Of a DNA stretch of 27,718 bases, positions 8,252 through 17,416 are shown in pieces. The notes under the pieces were generated by a model that did no database searches, had not been told where the DNA came from, and saw only the letters and a program-made list of their open reading frames with translations. Every line of letters begins with the position of its first letter. Position 1 is the stretch's first letter. The position numbers were made by a program, and so were the translations under genes. The stretch is from assembly GCA_027579435.1 (NCBI GenBank), contig JANBPK010000802.1:1-27718 (forward strand), in the 5' to 3' direction. This DNA comes from Candolleomyces eurysporus (lineage: Eukaryota > Basidiomycota > Agaricomycetes > Agaricales > Psathyrellaceae).

Positions 8252-10443
8252 CTAGGGTTTTCCGGAGCCTTCAGGNNTCTTCTCGGCAGGNATAGGAGGC
8301 CGGAACGAGAATGGAGGNGGAGCAGGACGACTGGGCCCTTCNCCACGGTNNTCGGGCATNTCGACNTCNCGANTNGGAGGAGGAACNGGGANNNCTTGTT
8401 GTTGNTGNATACCGGCNGCTTGTTCCTGCTGAGCACGACGGGCTTCCTCCTCTTCGAGCTCGCGTCGACGATAACGNGGTGTAGAGACATAAGTCATGTC
8501 GACGTTCTCGTGTTCGGCAACGACTTGCTCGGCTGTACGGACATTGAAAGCGCCGGCGGGACCATAACAGCTGAACGGAAGATAAGGAGTAGGGTNGGCG
8601 AGGGTCTCGACAGGTTTGAGGAAGCTCTCGACGCTAGGGACTTCCGCTTTCTCTTCGCGAAGCACAGCCGGGAAGTGGGACGANGCGACAGCAAGGTCAG
8701 AAGGGTCCACNAGTCGGTCNACGTTGGGGTCNNCTTCGGCAGTCGCNTGATTGAAGAANCCNACCAAGGCGCGNCGCGTGGCTTCGTANTTNGCNGCTTC
8801 NCNGTTCGCGAGCANAGTGAATNGTCCTGTAGCTCTCCCACTCGTCGCGCATTTGTTGATAAAGAGCGTTGACATCTAGAGAAAANGNGANNATGANNNA
8901 GNCANNTGANCAANGNNNGTTCGNGANGCANNAANTCACTCACGGAAGACGTCGTGACCTCGCCGCTGCGAGGACCAGAAGGCACCAAGACGTTGACGAA
9001 GGTCGTGAGGATCGTAGGTCCATGAGCANGGATATCCTTTGTCTTGGCAAGGGCCGCACTTCTGGGAATTCTTCGCGGACGCGACACAAGTAGTGGGGTC
9101 GGACAAGCAGCCCTTATAGTTGCAAGGGAAGGGCGTCTGAAGGTAGGAGTACAGATAAGAAGAGAGCACGATAANGANGGAGGAAGGGAGCGTACGATGC
9201 TTTCCGACTCNGAGCGAGTAACGAGCTGNTGGGCAGCTTCGGCNCTGTTTACGAAGACAGACCTNGGAATNAGGGCCTCGTAAACCTCGAGAGCCCNAGA
9301 AGATAGGTCGCANGACTCGACGTCGATGTCGAGGTTTGCCTCGCGAAGNGANGNNGGNGAAGGAGGNGCNGGGCCCGCTTCGAGAGGAACNGGGNGCGGC
9401 AGGTTTTNCGGCTTCGCGGGCTTTGGCNTTGACGANAGGGCGAGGCTGGACCTTTCGTTCTGCCTTTTTGTCNGCACGTTTGGGGGAAGGTTTNGGAACA
9501 GAGACTTCCTCATCGGAGGAGACAAGAAGAGCCTTCTGTTTTCTACCTGTCCTTGGAGCAGAGCTCTCGTCGTCGATTTCGATTGGAGAGGGCTGACGCT
9601 GTTTGGCGCTTCGGCGGGTAGANCGAGANGGGCCGGCGTCGGCGTTCTGACGGGTGGTTCGTGAAGTGGTGGCGACCTGTTTGGAGCGCTTTTGAGGAGG
9701 CTAGGAAAGCGAAAAGAGTTAATCAAAAGATAACCGGAGGAAGATAAGCCAGTTCGCGAACCGGTTGGACGTCGGGATCCTTTGATTTCCCTTCGGAAGA
9801 GGTTGGAGAAGCAGGAGGNGGCCGTTTTCGAGANGCATCAGTGTCATCNTCGGTCGTCTTTTTCTTTCGAGAGGCGGCGGTCTTGGCTAAGTGTTTNTCG
9901 AGGAATACGGGGTTGGAGTTGTCAAAGAACCTATCAGTAGGGACTCCAGAAAGAAGNAAAAGTCGCGAACCGGGAGCGGTTTGCGTGGAACGCCCCTTTC
10001 CTTTGGCNTTAGAAGCGAGCAGTTGACGCTCCCACTCTTCGTGTTCGTCCANGTCAAGAGGAACGGTACTGGTAGCCGGTANCATAGGAGGAAGGGACTG
10101 GCCTGGAAGCTTCTCNAAGATACGGCGCTGNGCAGGNGTNANTTGGGGATAGGACAGCACGGTGGTGCTGGTAAAGTGCCCGGTCCAGTCATTCAGCGCT
10201 TTGGCGCCAGCGTATTGAAGGATGGCCGCGTTATCCGGGTGATTCATGGCGAGCTAAATCATGAGAGAGGAAAACGTTAAAGGGGCTAGAGCAAGGAAGA
10301 AGGAANGGACGCACCACCAGGTCNAGAACCTTGCCGATGAACATCGCTGGGTTCGCGACTTTAGGAGGAGGGAGGCCGGGCGTCCAGTCCAGCTCGGCGC
10401 AGGTCGCGTGAAAGGCGGCATACACGTCGAAGTCGTCAGACAT
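8252..10443 (-). CDS. Antisense gene A: unknown protein with a cysteine cluster, five exons
   Basis: Not recognised as a named family. The ATG at 10,443-10,441 (MSDDFDVYAAFHATCAELDW) follows a CT-rich leader. Proposed exons are 10,443-10,315, 10,253-9,762, 9,700-9,196, 9,136-8,944 and 8,875-8,252, separated by GT-AG introns of 61, 61, 59 and 68 nt with good fungal donors (GTGCGT, GTACGC, GTGAGT; GTTCGC weaker). Exon 2 is an acidic-to-basic segment; exon 3 is a serine/lysine/arginine-rich, nuclear-like stretch. Exon 4 has six cysteines, FPCNYKGCLSDPTTC then KCGPCQDKGYxC, reminiscent of a zinc cluster. Exon 5 has a helical part and an RRRELEEEEARRAQQEQ segment. The frame must jump once near 9,330-9,410 and once near 8,800-8,815, both in N-rich sequence, so base-calling errors are likely. 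About 645 residues. DNA binding is only a guess from the cysteines. Confidence 0.55.
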
Positions 10444-10832
10444 ANTGATGGTGATCGANAGNGAGGAATAGCGGAGTGAGAGAGGAAAGAGGGAAAGGAA
10501 GAATGGGNAATTTGNNACTCCGATCGAGAAGTGAAAGTTTAAGACGAGAAANGAGNTCGAGAACCTTCGAGAAGGATTGGANTGACTCAGCAATTCAGTC
10601 NTGCCTCAAGGCANAACTGAATTNGAGAAANTTTCCAAAGGAGCGATCGAGAGTGACGCTTAGACGTAATATNCGACGCGTCCAAGAAACTTTGATGGGC
10701 AGGCGCGCGGTTGCCTTATTTGGAAAGTCGGCGCTAGAGCGAGTCGCGACCTCAGCCGTGGTACTGAGGGAAGTCATCCGGAAAGGAAAGAACGTGGAGC
10801 TAAAAGCAGACCGATGTCAGACCAACTGTTCA
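10444..10832. other. Leader and presumed promoter of antisense gene A
   Basis: No gene was found. On the minus strand, the bases upstream of 10,443 are pyrimidine-rich (CTCTCACTCC, CCTTTCCCTC), typical of a fungal 5' leader. Several N calls and one TCGCGA (about 10,743) are present. Confidence 0.4.
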
Positions 10833-10866
10833 CTGAGGACAGTGAAGATCTTAAGTCGGGGGGAGA
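10833..10866 (+). repeat. Polypurine-tract module, copy 2 (adjacent to 3' LTR)
   Basis: CTGAGGACAG, eight variable bases, then TTAAGTCGGGGGGAGA, identical in both blocks and spacing to 5,475-5,508. The following bases, TGATACGCC, start with TG as an LTR should, so this is the likely plus-strand primer next to the 3' LTR. Confidence 0.65.
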
Positions 10867-10897
10867 TGATACGCCGTCTGCGTAGACACCCTCTCAA

Positions 10898-10975
10898 ATT
10901 CGCGAATCTATTCGTAAAGTTCGCGAATTGACGTAGATAATTATAGAGATCTTCTTGAAGGACGGGAAATATAAG
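10898..10975 (+). promoter_or_regulatory. Paired TTCGCGAA palindromes and TATA box in gypsy U3
   Basis: TTCGCGAA at 10,899-10,906 and 10,920-10,927 are 21 bp apart, two turns of B-DNA, so they face the same side of the helix. The first extends to the 10-bp palindrome ATTCGCGAAT. TATAAG follows at 10,970-10,975. This arrangement looks like a promoter-proximal protein-binding pair; function is inferred. Confidence 0.4.
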
Positions 10976-11456
10976 AGTTGGAGTTATCCCTGACTGTCAA
11001 CTAAGCAGACGCCCTAGAGAACGAAAGAACGTTGAGTAAGACGGTTCTGCGACGACACTTTAAGTTCACGAAGGTCTCGCGAGCGTATCTGAAACGCAGT
11101 CATACTATTCGAAGTCTAACNAGCATGCCTGACCTGGCGAGGTACGATGCTGGAGGGAGTTGTGCACATTACAAGGGAATTCGCCCTGACATTCGCTAAG
11201 TGGAAGGCTTCACGAANGCAGCCNGTGGCTTCGAGAATTGATGAGCGATCCGCTNAGTCAATAAGCNTTGACGTGACCCANAATTGGAAGGAACGGAAGC
11301 AGTGATCAATATCGGACAGCTAATCCAAAGTTTGTGAACCTGCTTGGAAAACTGGAAAGTACGACTAAAGCTTATGTGGTCATCAACCCAAAGCTCAGTC
11401 AGCCTGCCATAGTCCAAGAGAAAGAGAGAGTCAGCAGAGTAGTGAAGGCAGTATGG

Positions 11457-11461
11457 ACTCA
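11457..11461 (+). repeat. Copia target-site duplication, left copy (ACTCA)
   Basis: ACTCA immediately precedes the 5' LTR and is repeated directly after the 3' LTR at 19,562-19,566. A 5-bp duplication is the normal copia integration footprint. Confidence 0.92.
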
Positions 11462-11889
11462 TGTTGAACTTACGTGAAATAGGCGCCTGTTCCATAGCGC
11501 TTATTATGTAAACCTCTATAAATAGTCTTACGCAGTAAACTCGGTATATAGTAGGTCTAGTAGATATCTATGTTCAAGTTCTAGAGCAATGTGTCATAAT
11601 GGTGTCACTAGCACATCATAAGCATGCAATGCTCAGTCATCCAATGTGCACAGACCACTAGGTGACTTTATGTGACATTACGGTCACATCTTTGAGTAGT
11701 ATATAAACCATGTAGTTTAGCTGCAATAAAGCTCGAAGCACTTTCTACAAGCAAAGTCAGTAGTATACTCACCCTGCATCACCCTTTAGTCGATCCTAGT
11801 ATAACGGTATGTCTAACCAACATACTCAACTTTCCTGTAACTGTGTAGAAGTAGGGCTTGCATTACCGTGCGAGAAATGCTGTCTAACA
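11462..11889 (+). repeat. Copia 5' LTR
   Basis: 428 bp, starting TGTTGAAC and ending TCTAACA. It differs from the 3' LTR at six positions, all transitions (about 98.6% identity). TATATAAA at 11,700-11,707 is the probable promoter and AATAAA at 11,725-11,730 the probable poly(A) signal, so R would start near 11,730. A 5' splice-site consensus, GTATGT, lies at 11,807-11,812. Confidence 0.95.
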
Positions 11890-12603
11890 GTTATGAGCCC
11901 TGCGTTTGTCGCCCCATACAACCCTGTTGCTCCACCCTCAAATTGGACGCTGACTACGTGGGTAGTTTGGTTGTCGCTGACAATGTCACTTCATGTGGCA
12001 ATGGATTGGCTTATGCATTACGCTCCATATGCCTTACAGCTGGACGTAATGAATAATGCAATCAATTGGATAAATCGGTATCAGGCCGCCTGGATGTTTC
12101 ATCCAGTCGAGTCCTTTCGGATGCCGTTTTGCCTTGGGAACCAATACTATGCTAGCGATATCCTCAGACGTCTGCATCCACATCAATTTTCGTGTAATGT
12201 GCATGACATACGCAGACTGGAAAACTGCATCCTTGCGCTTAGTCAGACAGTCCAGAGGAATATTGCATCAATGGCTAGTATTAGAAACCTGTTATCGTTG
12301 CATAATGAGAATCCATGGCAGAATTCAAATTCTCAACCAAAGAATCCGTTACCAAGACGGTTGTCTACTTATAGACGGACGAATCACATTGATCAAGATC
12401 AATCAGATCGTAACAACACAATTAACTCTGTTGGAGGCCTTCCATATCATCCACCTGTCCGCTCTGGACGCGGTAGAGGTAACGGACTCCTTAACAGAGG
12501 AACACATCATCAGGAATCTTCTGCAAGCGGTCCGGCCAGACCCGGCCTAGCCCAATGGATCGTCAAAGACGAATGGATGAAGGCACCAGCCAGAATCCTA
12601 TAA
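11809..12603 (+). CDS. Extra copia ORF upstream of gag, starting inside the LTR
   Basis: 264 codons from an ATG in the LTR R/U5 region through the primer site into internal sequence. I do not recognise the protein. It has an N-terminal cysteine motif (CNCVEVGLALPCEKC), a hydrophobic stretch (about residues 46-80, WVVWLSLTMSLHVAMDWL), then a polar arginine/asparagine-rich part. Near 12,540 the natural reading moves to another frame, which runs from about 12,543 through RPSPMDRQRRMDEG, has a TGA at 12,753-12,755 and ends at TAG 12,936-12,938; a one-base indel is likely. The transcript from the LTR TATA box would meet this ATG first, before gag. The 5' splice consensus overlapping its ATG suggests a spliced RNA could skip it. 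The 3' LTR carries the same ATG. Confidence 0.45.
   Translation: MSNQHTQLSCNCVEVGLALPCEKCCLTVMSPAFVAPYNPVAPPSNWTLTTWVVWLSLTMSLHVAMDWLMHYAPYALQLDVMNNAINWINRYQAAWMFHPVESFRMPFCLGNQYYASDILRRLHPHQFSCNVHDIRRLENCILALSQTVQRNIASMASIRNLLSLHNENPWQNSNSQPKNPLPRRLSTYRRTNHIDQDQSDRNNTINSVGGLPYHPPVRSGRGRGNGLLNRGTHHQESSASGPARPGLAQWIVKDEWMKAPARIL
11890..11900 (+). promoter_or_regulatory. Primer-binding site, initiator tRNA-Met anticodon arm type
   Basis: GTTATGAGCCC directly follows the LTR. Its complement GGGCTCATAAC matches the anticodon stem-loop of eukaryotic initiator tRNA-Met, not the tRNA 3' end. Copia-type elements are known to prime with a half tRNA cut in the anticodon loop. Confidence 0.75.
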
Positions 12604-12993
12604 TCATCGATGAAGCACAGGTTAACCCAGACCCTGGACCTCTTTCTATTCTTAACAGATGGGAAGGAGCGATTCCTGAGAACATAGGCCAGGCTCTAGC
12701 CAGGCACTTCTCATCAGGTTCCGGTCAAAGAAGGACTCCTTCTCCTCCGGAGTGATATGTAATCCTGCAGAGAAGACAAATTGATACCCCTATGCCAATA
12801 AGTGGGAATCAATCGCCTACACCTGCACCTGAAGGGCCACATTCTCCCAAATCCAGCTCAGATAAAGAGAACCAATCATTGCAGGAACCAAATGACAAGA
12901 CCCTTGATGGATCTAACAATCCATCTCGGAAGCTTTAGATTGTAGAAATTCTTCCAGTCCGATTGGTAACATGAAAACATGGTAACTTCAGCT

Positions 12994-13091
12994 GTAAGTA
13001 CGGATAAAGCTTGCTGGCAGCTCATTCTTTCTTCTCATGTGTTATTATCATGAAAAGACTGCACAAGTTTGCTGACACCTTTTATTTTTAG
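12994..13091 (+). other. Candidate intron and 3' splice site abutting copia gag ATG
   Basis: GTAAGT at 12,994-12,999, a branch-like GCTGAC at 13,071-13,076, a T-rich run and TAG ending at 13,091; the gag ATG begins at 13,092. The same acceptor could pair with GTATGT at 11,807-11,812, which would remove the whole upstream ORF. No RNA evidence is available. Confidence 0.45.
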
Positions 13092-14222
13092 ATGTCGCAC
13101 TCCAAGACCGACGCCGCCTACAATGCTGTTCCCATTCTTGATGGATCCAACTATGTTCGATGGGCTCAAACTATGGAGTTGTACCTCCTTAGTAAGAGCA
13201 TGTGGCAGTTGGTGGATGGAAAGGTCACCAAGCCAACTTCTCCTGATGAGAAGGTTGAAGCTTGGACTGAGAAGTCTGATGCGGCTAAAGGCCTTATCCT
13301 TTCCAAAATCCAGGAAGATTTTAGAAGCGACCATATGAAATCAGACGCTCCAAAGATCTGGACAGATCTGAAAACCAAATTTGGAGCAACATCCAACTCG
13401 CAGGTCGTCTCATGGTTCTGCAAGTGGTATAAGTTTGCTATTCCAGGTTCCCAGAGTCTGCAGAAGGAATTCGCACACTGGGACCTGTTGGTCAGTAAGA
13501 TGAAAAATGCCTCCGTTGAGATCCTGGAGAAGATCCTTGCCATGCAACTGGTGGCAATTATATCACCAACATATTCGAATATCGTGCCACTTATGGTGGC
13601 AGATATCAACAAGAAGGAATTGACCGTCGAAAAGGTCAAGTCCTATATGCTTACAGAATGGGAAAGAAAGCAGAAGCCCAGCAAGAAAGCCGTGGCTAAC
13701 CGCATCTCCGCTGTTCAGCGGAAGGGGAATGCACCCCTTTTCCACCAGCAACAGAAGGCTAATCAGCCTACCGCTTCGACATCCAAGCAGCACGTGGAAC
13801 CCCCGCAGCAGCAGCAAAAGGATGACAAGAAGAAGCGTTAGCATGCCAGACGCTCTAAGAAGGGCAAAGGCAAAGCGAAAGCTCACGCTGCTGATACTGG
13901 TTCTGATTCTGAATTGGACATTCCTAATGTGGACAACCTTTTCGCATCACTTTCTCTTGCTGATCAAATTAAGCCAGCCTCCTCTTCATCTGTTGCTGAC
14001 AAATTGTCGCCAGAAGAAGATCCATCATTCAAACTCGTGCAGAAACGTCTTGCCGACCAAAGGAACAATCCCATCAGCAAGAAGACTACCTCGAAAGGGT
14101 CATCATACCAGAACAACCCTTTTGCACTCCCATTTGAGGTTCAACTGCTGATCAATTCTCTTGAATATGATCCGGCACGTTCGCAGGCGCGTTACAATGC
14201 CATTCACACACCTGAATTTTGA
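13092..14222 (+). pseudogene. Copia gag with an in-frame TAG
   Basis: Starts MSHSKTDAAYNAVPILDGSN, the usual N-terminal style of copia gag (UBN2-like; binds and packages element RNA in virus-like particles). The helical domain covers about residues 10-200, followed by a Q/K-rich tail and a basic RRSKKGKGKAKAH stretch in place of a CCHC knuckle. TAG at 13,839-13,841 interrupts the frame, which then continues unchanged to TGA at 14,220-14,222. Both stops are one C>T step from CAG and CGA. Confidence 0.85.
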
Positions 14223-15211
14223 TCTCACCTCGCATTTCCCCCTCTCTTGTCTCCTCCTTGGGTAATACCAGGAGTGACTGACGTCCCCATCGCTTCCAGT
14301 TCAGAATATGTCCCGAACTATACCATTGGTATTCTCAGACTTTGTGGAGGTCATTCTAAAAAGACCGCTGACCCTTGCCTGCCTCCTAAGGCAAAAGCTC
14401 TATTAACGGAAGAGGGGCTGTTACCAGGACTGTTGCTGAGAATTCGCCGGTCCAATCTCAGCCAACCCCTCCATCAATCTATCCTTGCGTCGAGAAATCA
14501 CGCAAAACAGCAGAGTCTCTCCAGGTGGTGAAAACCACCGAGACAATGAAAACGCTCAAAAGAGCAAACTTCGACTCTGGGGAAGAGATGGCTCCCATTG
14601 ATGATGTTGCCATGGCAGAAGCAGTAGCTGAAGCTGAAGAAGGAGCAAGAGAGGGAGCGCTGTTTACAGACAAAGAAGATGCTGTTTCCATTAATTCGGT
14701 ACCAGGAAGTTGCAAGAGATCCAGATCTCTTTCGCTAGACCCTGAGAGACCGAATAGTAAGTCCGATAATTTGGACCCATCAATTGTCGCTGACTTTGGT
14801 CGCACAGAGAAGCCCAAATTATCCACACTCTCTCATGAGGAGTTTCAGGATATGTACGGGAAGGACAGTCCCTTCCTAGTCAGCAAACTGGATACAGGGT
14901 ATGACAAAACTAATGTCGTACCCAGGAAAATGTGGTACAAGAAGTCGATGGAAATGAACAAGATCATCGAAACTGTGTGGAAGAGATCCTTTTGGATCAC
15001 TGGCCAACTAAATGCCTTTTGGGAGGACCACAGGAAAGGATTCCATAAGGGGAAAATCATTCGATTTTGCTCAGATTCCTATGGGGAAATTATCGACAAT
15101 GTCAATATGCAACCTGATGGTGGTTTCATCAAACCGGCGGAATATGTGGCCATATATCGAAACACGGGTCTGTATCTTGATTATGGGAATAAGCCCATGT
15201 CTGAACCCTGA
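14223..15211 (+). pseudogene. Copia gag-pol linker region with frame change
   Basis: Frame continues after the TGA at 14,220, then natural reading moves to the -1 frame near 14,390 (GKSSINGRGAVTRT...) and runs to TGA 15,209-15,211. The segment is acidic and serine/proline-rich, then has a conserved-looking block with FWEDHRKGFHKGK near 15,017. No known domain recognised. It lies between gag and protease. Confidence 0.6.
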
Positions 15212-16531
15212 AAGGGGTACAGATGGCTATGGCTTCCCGAAAGCAAGATGTGGAATGAGGTGATGAAGGTGCCATGTGGTACCTTCAAGTATGATAAACA
15301 GCAGTATCGCCAAGATTGTGACGAAACCTCAATCATGGGAAGGTACGCACTCCTTTCTCCTCTTTCCAAACCATCATTGATGCACCACTCTACAGCGGTA
15401 GTTAATAACCTTTGTAGTAGCAATGTATTCTTTGCCTGTATAAGTGCTGAAATAGAATACTTGGTTCTGCACGCAGGAAATAGTTGGGAAAAGGGAGTTA
15501 AGGGTTGGATCTTAGACTCGGGAGCAAGTCAACACTTCACCAACGATAGACAAGATCTTGTCGATTACGAGGTAATCGAAGGAAAAGGGGCTACTACAGC
15601 AACCTCGTCTATCACAATAGAAAGAAAAGGAACCAGTTTCCTGGCCTTTTACATTGGTGACAAAAAATGTGTTATTCGCTTATATCCAGTCTTTTACGTA
15701 TCTAGCTTCAAGGAAAAACTCTTGTCGCTGGGTTGGTTCCTTCAGAACGGTCATACAATGATGGGTGATCAATCTTTGATCATCCTCTTCAATGAGAATA
15801 ACCAATTTAGTTTGGAGGCAAAGCCATATTCTCATGGGCAAACCGTTTATAGAACCATACCGGTTAATGCAAACCCGGTAGATCATTTTAATGCCCACAC
15901 AGTTGTTTATTCCGCTAAGTATGAAACTTGGCATCAACGACTGGGACACCCTTCCATGGATGTTCTCAGGAAGGCTTCTATGTTTACAAAGAATTTCCCC
16001 AAGAATCTAAAGATTCTGAGACAACCCGGACTTTGTTCCGGGTGTGCAGAAGGAAAGATGACATCAGCATCTTTTTCTCCCAGTTCTACTCGAGCTAAAC
16101 ACTGCTTTGAGAAGATACATTCGGATCTTAAAGAATTCCCAATCAAATCGTATCATAAGTTTAAATACTTTATCAGCTTTCTTGATGACTATTCCTCCTA
16201 TTGTTGGATTATGTTGCTAAAGACCAAGGATGACACTATTAAGTCATTCTGGCACTTTGTTGCCATGGTCAAAACACAATTCAACTCTGACATCAAAAGT
16301 CTTATGACAGATTTCGGAGGAGAATACAAGTCTCATGCCTTTGATAACCTACTCAAAGAGTTAGGGATTAAAGAACTGGCCTCAGTGCCAAGGACTCCTC
16401 AACAAAATGGGAGAGCTGAACAATTAAACAGGACAATAATGGACAAAGCGGAGGCCATGCGGCATTATGCTTCTATTCCACAGTCTTGGTGGGAATTCTC
16501 AGTGGAACATGCAGTACATGTCTATAATTGA
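15212..16531 (+). pseudogene. Copia protease, pre-integrase and integrase core
   Basis: Continues the frame after the TGA at 15,209. Protease catalytic motif ILDSGASQHFTND near 15,510-15,548. The GAG-pre-integrase zinc motif starts at WHQRLGHPSMD near 15,930 with CSGC near 16,036. Integrase core: IHSDLKE near 16,117 (first Asp), TDFGGEYKS near 16,309 (second Asp) and QQNGRAEQLNRT near 16,405 (Glu). It ends at TGA 16,529-16,531 within HVYNxTP, where the family has Arg, so this is CGA>TGA. The active-site residues themselves are intact. Confidence 0.9.
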
Positions 16532-17416
16532 ACTCCAATATAGAGATTAGATTTTAAGACTCTGTATGAACTTCTTTACAAAGAAGCTCCTGACGTATCA
16601 CATTTACGTGTCTTCGGATGCTTAGCATGGGTACAGGTTAGTCCCAAAAGCCATCGGAATAAATTATGTCCAAAGGCTAGACCCATGATTTATTTAGGCA
16701 ACTGAAAAGGGGTCAAAGGTTTCCTGTTTATGTGCATCACTGATAATACAGTGCAGATAGGAACCAAGGCTATTTTCAACGAACAAGCCTTTCCCAAGTC
16801 AAAAGATTTCAAGTTACTGAAATATACTTTGGTTAAAACTAAGGGATCAAATGACAAAGAAGACAAGCCATCAGAATTCTCTGAGGAAGAATCATTTGTT
16901 CCAAATTGGAAAAATGGTTTCTCTCGTCCCCATCATCAAAGAGATCAGTCGCCTCCTTCCGATGGGACGGAGCCTGCTGACGATCCACCTGAACGGCAAG
17001 CTGAGATACCCAAGGCTAGACCTCAGGGGGAGCCTAGACGCTCCGGCCACCAGGTAAAACCTCCGCATCAACCAGGAAACGTCTATGGTGAATTGAAAGC
17101 ACCCACGCAAATATTGCGTGAGGTATCAGGGGAGAAATCATGGAAAAAGGCTGTTGGTGAGAAACTGAAATCGGCTCCCAAGCCTAAGCAGAAAACAAAA
17201 GGGGATCCCAGCCCTAAATCTGCTCCACCACTTCCAGAGAATATACCTCTCCCTGAGTTACCTTATGGCGAAGTCGATGACCTTGACACTTCTCCAGGAG
17301 GAAGTGACACCCCAGGCAGTAATACTGAATGGGATTCCGAGGATTTGAATAAAACTTTAACTCAGGATTATGTCATTTCCAGATATGGAAAAAAGAAGTG
17401 GAACAGGGTTATGTGA
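16532..17416 (+). pseudogene. Copia integrase C-terminus and linker
   Basis: Same frame as the integrase core with stops at 16,541 (TAG), 16,703 (TGA) and 17,414 (TGA). It encodes the post-core segment LRVFGCLAWV and a long proline/charged linker (residues such as SDGTEPADDPPERQ, PLPENIPLPELPYG). The linker before RT is typical of copia polyproteins. Confidence 0.8.

Larger units (their letters stand above)
136..11082. repeat. Dispersed palindrome TCGCGA / TTCGCGAA (about 43 copies)
   Basis: Counted by eye: about 43 TCGCGA, of which about 25 are full TTCGCGAA (for example 137, 645, 990, 7,179, 7,291, 10,899, 10,920). About 3 TCGCGA and fewer than one TTCGCGAA are expected by chance. The motif falls in different codon phases (as Phe-Ala-Lys, Leu-Arg-Glu and Val-Arg-Glu), in sense and antisense genes, in spacers and in the LTR. 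Near-copies TTCGNGAA are also common. None was found from 11,462 to the end of the window. Confidence 0.85.
1..11461 (+). mobile_element. Ty3/gypsy LTR retrotransposon with antisense gene module (5' end outside window)
   Basis: Seen: gag-like tail, retropepsin ORF and an RT-RNase H-integrase ORF on the plus strand, then a polypurine tract, two minus-strand spliced genes, a second polypurine tract and LTR-like sequence that is cut by a copia insertion at 11,461/11,462. The 5' LTR, primer site and start of gag lie left of the window, and the true 3' end (possibly right of 19,566) could not be defined without a second LTR. Unity of the block is supported by the palindrome TCGCGA, found about 43 times up to 11,082 and not seen further right, and by scattered N calls that stop at 11,281. 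The pol resembles the agaricomycete Ty3 family known from many mushroom genomes; the antisense module is the unusual part. That it is one transposing unit is inference. Confidence 0.8.
10867..11461 (+). repeat. Gypsy 3' LTR, left part (interrupted by copia insertion)
   Basis: It begins TGATACGCC directly after the polypurine tract. It contains two TTCGCGAA palindromes near its start, a TATAAG box at 10,970-10,975 and further TCGCGA sites up to 11,082. The copia element enters at 11,462 with target duplication ACTCA. The continuation after 19,566 cannot be delimited because the matching 5' LTR is outside the window. No complete ORF of note. Confidence 0.55.

Noticed and set aside
12134..12550. 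138-codon ORF in another frame of the copia leader
   Set aside because: The 11,809 frame starts at an LTR ATG and has more protein-like composition; this one looks like an overlap artefact.
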